A DNA stretch of 11,650 bases from an uncultured Sulfuricurvum sp. (lineage in GTDB: Bacteria; Campylobacterota; Campylobacteria; Campylobacterales; Sulfurimonadaceae), in the NCBI RefSeq assembly GCF_937936435.1, contig NZ_CALDDG010000090.1:1-11650 (forward strand), in the 5' to 3' direction. The notes beneath the pieces are model-generated. The model made no database searches and was not told the DNA's origin. It saw nothing but the letters and a program-made list of their open reading frames with translations. Below, in pieces: positions 6,342 to 11,650 of the stretch (the first letter of the stretch is position 1; each line of letters begins with the position of its first letter). The position numbers and the translations under genes were made by a program.

Positions 6342-7883
6342 TTAGTAGCATACGCAATTACGCCCGCTCTCTTTTGCCATATAGAGAGCGTTATCCGCAT
6401 TTTTAATGAGTTCATCCTTATTTTGCCCCGGTTCGATGGCAGCGACACCGATACTGATCGTCACATTCGCGTCCAAATGAAAATCGAAGGCTTCGACCAA
6501 TTCTCTAAAGTTTTCTGCCAGCTTCAGACTCTTATCCAAATCGGTATTCGCCGCAAGGATCATAAACTCTTCTCCTCCCCAACGTACGCAGACATCCGTA
6601 TCGCGGGTATGCTGATTCATCAACGACGCGATAAGCTTCAATACCCTGTCCCCTTTGTCATGTCCATAGCTGTCGTTAATCGTCTTGAAATGATCCACAT
6701 CGATAAACAGCATCGAAAACGGCGTTCCGTAACGGGTGAATTTTTGGATTTCATTCTCCATTCGGTCCAACAACACTCTGCGATTATAGAGTCCCGTCAG
6801 ATGATCCGTTTGCGAGAGGGCATTAAGCAGCGCATTTTGTTTCACGACATAGCGGATCAGTACCGCAATGACACCGAACAATACGAGCAAAATAGCGATC
6901 ACCCCTTTTTGGGTGGAGATAACTCCCTCTTTTTCGACCAGATTTTTTTTCTGCCGCGCGATCTGGGTATTGAGCTGTTCGAGTTCCTCTTTCGCCTGGG
7001 TAATCGCGGCTTGTTTCTCGTCATGCGATTTCAAAAGGTATTTGAATACGTCCTCTTTCTCTGCGATCTTTTTCTCTTCGTTTTGCAGTTTTTCTTTTTG
7101 GACTTCGATATTTTTGAGGATCGTATCGACTTCCGTTTGCTGAGAGGCAATCGTATTTTGCTGATCGTTGATCGATTGCAGTTGCTGGGCAATGATTCTG
7201 TTTTGGGCATCGATCTTCGACTGTTGCTCGATCAGCCCTTTTTTCTGTATCTCGATTGCGGCAATTTTTTCGGCAAGCTCCCCATTTTTCTCTTTAATTT
7301 TTCTGTTTAACTCGGCAACTGTCTCTTTTTGCTCTTTTAACTCGTTTTGGGAACTTTTATAGAGTTTGGCAACATCGATTTCGGTGCCGCCGAGGAGGAT
7401 AAGATCGGGGGAAATCTGCAATGACCGGTTGATGATGTTGGGCTTATTGATCTCGAAAGCGATCATATCGCCGTTTCGAATGAGATTGATCATCACCTTT
7501 TGTTTGTCTTTATACTCATCGCTGATCAGCAGCACGTTTTGCGATTCGTACTCGCGGAAAAACTTTTCGTATAACGCACCGTTTTCGCTGTCGGTGTAAA
7601 TCGCCTGCAAATTCGCCGGTAGTTTTGTACCGTCATAAAAATAGACTTTTATTTTTTTGTCGTTGAGAAGTTTTCGTGACGACAGCATCGAAAACATATT
7701 TTTCAGATTGTCGTTTTTGGAAACCACAAGGAGATTGTATTCGGTAAATTTTACTTCGTTTTGCCATGTCGTATGTTTAAGAAAATTATAGACATACGCA
7801 ACTTTGACCTGATCGCTGTTGATCTCTTTTGCCTCTGACAGCCCCAGCAACACTCCCAAGATCAATCCGATAATTATTCTCAT
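6342..7883 (-). CDS. Diguanylate cyclase with periplasmic YfiR domain and long coiled coil
   Basis: A 513-residue sensor that should make c-di-GMP from two GTP. Order: signal/anchor helix (1-18); YfiR-like domain (about 24-172) with the typical KVAYVYNFLKHTTW start, a VLLISDEYK strand and the FEINK...SLQISPDLILLGG end; a coiled coil (about 178-322); one membrane helix (about 327-347); and a GGDEF domain (about 355-513). The catalytic site looks intact: D360-LTGLYNRR, metal-binding D395 in FIDVDHFK, and GGEEF at 436-440. The product-inhibition I-site RxxD is present as RDTD (427-430), five residues before GGEEF. In Pseudomonas, YfiR is a separate periplasmic repressor of the cyclase YfiN; here both functions lie in one chain. 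The ATG at 7883 uses an AGGA Shine-Dalgarno that overlaps the stop of the TonB receptor gene 6 nt upstream, so expression is coupled to the receptor. There is no EAL domain, so no built-in c-di-GMP breakdown. Confidence 0.93.
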   Translation of the reverse strand: MRIIIGLILGVLLGLSEAKEINSDQVKVAYVYNFLKHTTWQNEVKFTEYNLLVVSKNDNLKNMFSMLSSRKLLNDKKIKVYFYDGTKLPANLQAIYTDSENGALYEKFFREYESQNVLLISDEYKDKQKVMINLIRNGDMIAFEINKPNIINRSLQISPDLILLGGTEIDVAKLYKSSQNELKEQKETVAELNRKIKEKNGELAEKIAAIEIQKKGLIEQQSKIDAQNRIIAQQLQSINDQQNTIASQQTEVDTILKNIEVQKEKLQNEEKKIAEKEDVFKYLLKSHDEKQAAITQAKEELEQLNTQIARQKKNLVEKEGVISTQKGVIAILLVLFGVIAVLIRYVVKQNALLNALSQTDHLTGLYNRRVLLDRMENEIQKFTRYGTPFSMLFIDVDHFKTINDSYGHDKGDRVLKLIASLMNQHTRDTDVCVRWGGEEFMILAANTDLDKSLKLAENFRELVEAFDFHLDANVTISIGVAAIEPGQNKDELIKNADNALYMAKESGRNCVCY

Positions 7884-7889
7884 AGCGTC

Positions 7890-10028
7890 CTAAATACTCA
7901 TAGTAAATGCGATGGTAACCATCCGCGAGTCTTGCGGAGATTTATATTTTGAACTACTATTATAACGTACCCCGTAATAATGCTCGTCAAAAAGGTTGTC
8001 GATGCGAAATGAGATTTTTTTATTTTGATCCAACGCATAACTGGCGAATAGATTAGTGACGAAATGTCCATCTACCGTTGCAAGCACTCCGTTGTCATAC
8101 GGTGCCGCCGTAATCGGGCTGACCCATATACATGAGGGGGAAAATCGCCAGTTTTGGTACCGTAGCGTACCGCCCGATTTGAAGACGTGCTTGGATTGAT
8201 ACGGAAGATCGTAGTCATACACGTAGTCGATTTTACCGTCGACATAACTGTAATTGGCCCAATAACTCACATCGTACCCCGGGAAATACGAATGTCCCTG
8301 ATACGAAATATCTCCGCCGTATACAATCGCCTCAATCGAATTGGCCGCTCCGACCGCCTGAATAATCGTTGTATCCGGGATAAAATAGATTTGATTCGGC
8401 AAATCTTCTTCATTGGAGATGATGTCTTTGATCGTCGAATAGTACAGCGAAAAACTGATTTGGTCGTTTTGGCTTAAAATCACATCAAGGTCATATTCAT
8501 AGTTTTTGCTTTTTTCAGGTTTGAGATCGGGATTCGCCACCCGATAACGGTCGGTTTGATACGTATTGCCGTCCCCGAGAGTATTGGGTTGAAGCGGCGT
8601 TCCGTAAATTTTGTATTTTTGGTAATTCGACGGAGCCAAATATCCCTGGGAATAAATCAGTTTCTGGGTCACCGTATCGTTGGCATAAATCAATGCCAAA
8701 CGGGGATTAAACGTCGATCCGTATGATGAGCTGCGATCATAACGCCCGGCCAAAGAGAGCTGAAGATTGTCGTTGAAGGTAATCTGGTCTTGGAGATAAA
8801 GCGCTTTATTATTCCACGTGATATGATAAATCGGTGCTTCGATCGTCGATCCGGCAAAATAGATCGTTCCCGATATGGAAGGGGTGGCCAGATCGATCGT
8901 CATCGGTGTCGATTTGAACGATTCGTACGACATTCCAAAAGTGAGGTTATGATTTTCGATCTGTTTATTGAGAGTCTCTTCCGCCGCATACCGCTCGGAA
9001 TGCGAATATTTATACCCCGGAACGTACGCGGTGTATTTGTTGATAAAGTAGCTTCCTTTCAAAAGCTCGGTAGAGTCGTAGCTCAGAGTTGTAGTCGATT
9101 GCAGGTCATCGAAAAATTTGCCGCTGTAACGCCCGTAGTATCCGAATATAGCGGTGTTAAGATTGGAGTTGTTATCGTAAATATTCGTCTTCGAATTTCC
9201 GCCGTTCATCGCAATCAGTGTCGATTCGGACGAATAGCGATAGTTGATTCCCATGTCGAATCCGCCGTTTTCGTACCGTGCTCCGACCGACTTGGTGATA
9301 TTGGGCTGAAAATCAAACTCCCGATCCTGCGCGCTTTGGACGACTGTTGAGCCGAGCATCACATTCTGACGCAGAAAGTCGCCCGGATAGGTTTTTTCGA
9401 GATCGTAATCCTGATCCTTGTGATGGTGGGCTTTTAATGTCAACCGTCCGTCCGACAGCGGTATCGATTTTACACCGTAGAGGTAATGGTACCCTTTGTA
9501 TCCGCCGGCAACGCTCAACTCGTCTTTAGGCATTTTTTCACTGATCAGGTTGATCACTCCGCTAAACGCATCCGCACCGTAAACGACAGATGCCGGACCG
9601 TATAGCACTTCCACTCTCTCGATTCCGAGCAGCGGGTACTGCATACCGTGGCTCAACACTTCCCCGTCGGTTTGATCGATTTCGATACCGTCTTGGAGGA
9701 CTTTGAAATAATTGGTTCCCATAACCCCGCGGATGCCGATCTGATTCAAAATCCCGCTGTCGGCATACCGCATCACCTGAAAGCCCGGCAAATCGTTTAA
9801 GAGTTCATCCAATCCTCTATAACCGCGGTCCTCGATCTGCTCTTTGGAGACAACGATCACTTTCGCAGGGGTAAAGTTCAAACTTTGCGCCGTTTTGGAT
9901 GCAGAGGAGACCTGTAGTTTTTGCAAATCGTACAAATCAAGCCCGAATACGTCATCCATCAAATCGATTTTGTATTCATTCGCACCGAGAAGGGCGACCG
10001 AAGCGATCAACGACAATAAATGCTTCAC
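7890..10028 (-). CDS. TonB-dependent outer-membrane receptor
   Basis: A 712-residue beta-barrel receptor of the usual size, driven by TonB-ExbBD. It has a signal peptide (MKHLLSLIASVALLGA), then an LYDLQKLQVSSASKTAQSL segment (32-50) typical of the colicin I/CirA-like class. The plug domain (about 51-163) carries PAKVIVVSKEQIEDRGYRGL, LLNDLPGFQV, IRGVMG and YGPASVVYGADAFSGVINLI, followed by the barrel. The start is GTG at 10028, fixed by an in-frame TGA directly upstream and an AAAGGG Shine-Dalgarno. The ligand (siderophore, heme, cobalamin, metal complex or carbohydrate) cannot be deduced. There is no N-terminal STN signalling domain, so signalling through an anti-sigma factor is not indicated. 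The protein ends in AFTMSI rather than the common terminal aromatic residue of outer-membrane barrels. It is the first gene of an operon with the YfiR-GGDEF cyclase and the SIMPL protein. Confidence 0.93.
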   Translation of the reverse strand: MKHLLSLIASVALLGANEYKIDLMDDVFGLDLYDLQKLQVSSASKTAQSLNFTPAKVIVVSKEQIEDRGYRGLDELLNDLPGFQVMRYADSGILNQIGIRGVMGTNYFKVLQDGIEIDQTDGEVLSHGMQYPLLGIERVEVLYGPASVVYGADAFSGVINLISEKMPKDELSVAGGYKGYHYLYGVKSIPLSDGRLTLKAHHHKDQDYDLEKTYPGDFLRQNVMLGSTVVQSAQDREFDFQPNITKSVGARYENGGFDMGINYRYSSESTLIAMNGGNSKTNIYDNNSNLNTAIFGYYGRYSGKFFDDLQSTTTLSYDSTELLKGSYFINKYTAYVPGYKYSHSERYAAEETLNKQIENHNLTFGMSYESFKSTPMTIDLATPSISGTIYFAGSTIEAPIYHITWNNKALYLQDQITFNDNLQLSLAGRYDRSSSYGSTFNPRLALIYANDTVTQKLIYSQGYLAPSNYQKYKIYGTPLQPNTLGDGNTYQTDRYRVANPDLKPEKSKNYEYDLDVILSQNDQISFSLYYSTIKDIISNEEDLPNQIYFIPDTTIIQAVGAANSIEAIVYGGDISYQGHSYFPGYDVSYWANYSYVDGKIDYVYDYDLPYQSKHVFKSGGTLRYQNWRFSPSCIWVSPITAAPYDNGVLATVDGHFVTNLFASYALDQNKKISFRIDNLFDEHYYGVRYNSSSKYKSPQDSRMVTIAFTMSI

Positions 10029-10163
10029 TCACTCACCCTTTCTGCAGCGTTCAACCCATTCTAAAATAATTAATAGGATACCTTGTTACGCCTTGAGTTT
10101 CATTGAGTGTTACTGTTTTGTTGCCGTTTTTCTATCTTTTTGCGTCAAAATGAAAAAATCGCT
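10029..10163 (-). promoter_or_regulatory. Intergenic promoter region of the receptor/cyclase operon
   Basis: This 135-nt AT-rich gap between the porin stop and the receptor start must hold the operon promoter unless there is read-through from the porin. Read on the - strand, a possible -10 TAGAAT lies at 10063-10058, with a poor -35 (ACAAGG, 10086-10081) 17 nt upstream. Further upstream are two ACTCAA hexamers (10108-10103 and 10098-10093), exactly 10 nt apart and flanked on both sides by GTAAC (10113-10109 and 10089-10085). This layout would fit a tandem activator site. I see no GC-rich hairpin with a T run that would be a convincing porin terminator. Confidence 0.35.
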
Positions 10164-11360
10164 TCAAAATCTATACGTCAGCCGTACCAAAAAACGGTCG
10201 TACCCGCCATCGTAGAGTCCGTCTGCCGACGTATTGTTATTTCGATCATCCACCATAGCGTAGCTGACTTCGGCGTTCAACGCTTCACTGAGTTCGTACG
10301 TCGCGATCAAATCGATCTCCTTCACTCTCATCTGCGCGGGTGTACTTTTAAAATCTCCGTAAAGGACGCTCAGCGTCGCCCCTTCCACCCCCGCCTTTTC
10401 GAAATCGAGTCCGGCACTCAGCTGATATGCCCGAACGTCTTGGTATCCGTCAATCGTCATCTCTTCCATCGAGGTCACATACGGTCCCCCTCCAAATCCG
10501 TTACTCACAAATTGACCTTCGCTATTTGAGCTTTTATTGTATGCCGCACCGAACGTAGCCATCCCTAGACCGAGGCTGGCACCGAACCCGTAAACATGAC
10601 CGTCTATGCCGCTTCCATTCTTCTCATCAAACGTCGCAAACTGTCCTAATAACTCCAATTCCGCAGTCTCTGTGAAAGGAATTACATACGTTGCATCCGC
10701 ATATACGGCATTCGCCAATCGGTCTATCCCGTAATACCACCCCTGCAGTGCAAGATTCTCAATCGACTCGTTCATGATCCCCGCGACAAATGCTCCGTCG
10801 CTTTGCGCTCCGTCCAGCCTTTTGAATTTTGAAATATCGTCACCCGAATCGTATCCCGCCCACCGTCTGACGTATCCTCCGACTATCGTCGTCCCGTCAA
10901 CAGGCGTATAGGTAGCAATGGCCGCTTCAAACGTATTGGGGTGCATCCGGATATCGTCCGTATCCGCCAGCGGAGTATCGATCTGCTGCCGGCCGATACG
11001 CAGACTGAAAACATCGGTAGTGTAATCGACATACGCTTCTCCGAGGTAAATATACGAATCCATCTCCCTCCCGAACATATCCCCGTTTGCCGTTCCCTGC
11101 GCGACGGAACCGGTCGCAAAATTGAGTTTACGGCTCACATATGCCGCCGCACCGAGCGATATATTGTTCCATGTCGGCGTTTCATACTTTACAATAGCGC
11201 CGAACGCCGTTGCGTACGTATCCTGATCGATGGCATTGTTTTGATTGATATACGCGACTCGGAATTGTTTGCTCAGTGTCCCGGGAAGCCACTTCTCTTC
11301 CGTATCTGCGGCATGCAATGCGGCAGATACCGCTAAACTCATCAGGATTGTTTGTCTCAT
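10164..11360 (-). CDS. OprD-family-type outer-membrane porin
   Basis: With the ATG at 11360 the protein has 398 residues, with signal peptide MRQTILMSLAVSAALHA and a mature start near ADTEEKW. The frame stays open to an ATG at 11429, but that would add 23 residues before the signal peptide, so the internal start is preferred; its Shine-Dalgarno (GGA within ATGGACATGAG) is weak. The rest is alternating beta strands. The diagnostic stretch FSLRIGRQQIDTPLADTDD, followed by IRMHPNTFEA (about residues 120-150), resembles the conserved core of OprD-like porins found in Campylobacterota. The chain ends in RLTYRF, a normal beta-barrel C-terminal signal with terminal Phe. Role: passive diffusion of small solutes across the outer membrane; the substrate is unknown. 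It lies upstream of the TonB receptor operon on the same strand, but the 135-nt gap suggests separate control. Confidence 0.85.
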   Translation of the reverse strand: MRQTILMSLAVSAALHAADTEEKWLPGTLSKQFRVAYINQNNAIDQDTYATAFGAIVKYETPTWNNISLGAAAYVSRKLNFATGSVAQGTANGDMFGREMDSYIYLGEAYVDYTTDVFSLRIGRQQIDTPLADTDDIRMHPNTFEAAIATYTPVDGTTIVGGYVRRWAGYDSGDDISKFKRLDGAQSDGAFVAGIMNESIENLALQGWYYGIDRLANAVYADATYVIPFTETAELELLGQFATFDEKNGSGIDGHVYGFGASLGLGMATFGAAYNKSSNSEGQFVSNGFGGGPYVTSMEEMTIDGYQDVRAYQLSAGLDFEKAGVEGATLSVLYGDFKSTPAQMRVKEIDLIATYELSEALNAEVSYAMVDDRNNNTSADGLYDGGYDRFLVRLTYRF

Positions 11361-11502
11361 CTCATGTCCATTGTCGTTATGTAAGTAGCACTCTAGGTGT
11401 AAGTGTAACTTTCCAACATGAAAGAGCATTGAAAAATTTCTTTTCTTATTTAATTTTGGAACAACCTATGCTATGGGAGACAGAATGCACCCAAAAAAGG
11501 CG
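11361..11502 (-). promoter_or_regulatory. Upstream region of the porin gene
   Basis: This 142-nt AT-rich gap ends at the porin ATG and should carry its promoter. Several AT-rich hexamers could serve as -10 (for example TACATA near 11380), but none has a credible -35 partner, so I make no specific call. On the - strand a tandem TTACAC-TTACACC stretch lies next to one copy of a repeated 15-mer described separately. No strong hairpin is visible. Confidence 0.3.
11403..11417. repeat. Direct repeat, copy 1 (15-mer)
   Basis: GTGTAACTTTCCAAC on the + strand matches the copy at 11591-11605 in 14 of 15 positions, including a run of 12 identical bases. It lies 43 nt upstream of the porin start and could be a regulator binding site. 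Confidence 0.5.
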
Positions 11503-11649
11503 TTAGGCACTCTGCTGCTTGTAAGACTTTAATGCAGAAAAAGTTCGTGTCGGATTTTTTCGGGATTTTTTAGAATCAGTCTCGATTTTTGTATAACTTT
11601 CCAACGTAGGTTCCAGTAACCGTTTACACCCCTCGCGCACGGAAGAAAC
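11503..11649 (-). CDS. Possible C-terminal end of an unknown gene entering from the right edge
   Basis: On the - strand one frame is open from the window edge for 48 codons to a TAA at 11505-11503. The tail is basic and Lys/Ser-rich, ending in FSALKSYKQQSA, with a CKRLLEPTLESY segment before it. I do not recognise a family. A 48-codon open stretch arises by chance fairly often (about one in ten per frame), so this is a candidate only. If real, its stop lies 142 nt upstream of the porin start on the same strand. Confidence 0.3.
   Translation of the reverse strand, partial: VSSVREGCKRLLEPTLESYTKIETDSKKSRKNPTRTFSALKSYKQQSA
11591..11605. repeat. Direct repeat, copy 2 (15-mer)
   Basis: GTATAACTTTCCAAC on the + strand is the second copy of the 15-mer at 11403-11417, 188 nt away in the same orientation. 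It lies inside the possible reading frame at the right edge, so if that frame is coding this copy may be coincidental. Confidence 0.45.
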
Positions 11650-11650
11650 T

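Noticed and set aside
6326..6448. N-terminal extension of the SIMPL protein to the ATG at 6448
   Set aside because: It would overlap the cyclase end by 107 nt and bury the clear signal peptide; the ATG at 6325 has a good Shine-Dalgarno.
6138..7310. 390-codon + strand open frame opposite the SIMPL and cyclase genes
   Set aside because: It is antisense to two well-supported genes and its product is low-complexity (Phe/Leu/Arg-rich), mirroring the coiled-coil codons. No Shine-Dalgarno or domain is seen.
8790..9350. 186-codon + strand open frame within the TonB receptor gene
   Set aside because: Antisense shadow of the barrel region; Arg/Ile-rich, with no family resemblance.
10058..10080. Fur-box-like A/T stretch before the TonB receptor
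   Set aside because: AT-rich but without the GATAAT-type repeated hexamer; iron control cannot be claimed.
10140..10170. Possible porin terminator (GCG...CGC flanking T/A runs)
   Set aside because: Only three GC pairs around an A/T-rich core; not a stable hairpin followed by a T run.
11361..11429. N-terminal extension of the porin to the ATG at 11429
   Set aside because: It would place 23 polar residues ahead of a clean signal peptide.
11484..11531. Tiny + strand frame of 15 codons with a GGAGA element upstream
   Set aside because: Too short, no following gene in the window to justify a leader peptide, and opposite a possible - strand frame.
1..11650. tRNA, rRNA, CRISPR, insertion sequence or phage elements
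   Set aside because: No cloverleaf, spaced repeat array, transposase motif or terminal inverted repeats were recognised on either strand.

Overview
The window looks like chromosomal DNA of a free-living Campylobacterota (Epsilonproteobacteria), possibly close to Sulfuricurvum or Sulfurimonas. This rests on the gene types (an OprD-like porin, a YfiR-domain signalling protein, a hemerythrin/DUF2249/multi-pass protein cluster) and on general codon and protein style. No rRNA or marker gene is present, so the genus is a guess. I see no phage, insertion sequence, CRISPR array or tRNA.

Layout. The left half (1-5648) is on the + strand. It starts with the 3' part of a tamB-like gene (envelope lipid transport/outer-membrane assembly). 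A tight three-gene cluster follows: a hemerythrin-like HHE protein, a small DUF2249 protein and a 12-helix-type membrane protein with scattered histidines that resembles heme-copper-oxidase-like/NnrS-like proteins. These genes overlap by 1 and 8 nt, so they are almost certainly co-transcribed and translationally coupled. Next is a separately promoted MgtC/SapB-DUF4010 family membrane protein.

The right half is on the - strand and meets the left half tail to tail, with the two stop codons overlapping at 5645-5648. Read in the direction of transcription it holds an OprD-type porin (11360 to 10164), a 135-nt gap with likely regulatory DNA, and a compact three-gene operon. The operon encodes a TonB-dependent receptor (10028 to 7890), a diguanylate cyclase with a periplasmic YfiR domain (7883 to 6342) and a periplasmic SIMPL/DUF541-like protein (6325 to 5645), with gaps of 6 and 16 nt. 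The right edge may hold the last codons of another - strand gene.

The most interesting element is the TonB receptor / YfiR-GGDEF / SIMPL operon. The cyclase joins a YfiR domain to a GGDEF domain through a coiled coil whose heptad register can be followed for about 141 residues, a predicted rod of about 21 nm. That is roughly the width of the periplasm. I infer a device that carries the state of an outer-membrane receptor to cytoplasmic c-di-GMP synthesis in one polypeptide, unlike the multi-protein YfiBNR system. The hemerythrin-DUF2249-membrane protein triad is a second unit of uncertain function, plausibly tied to nitric oxide, oxygen or metal redox handling.
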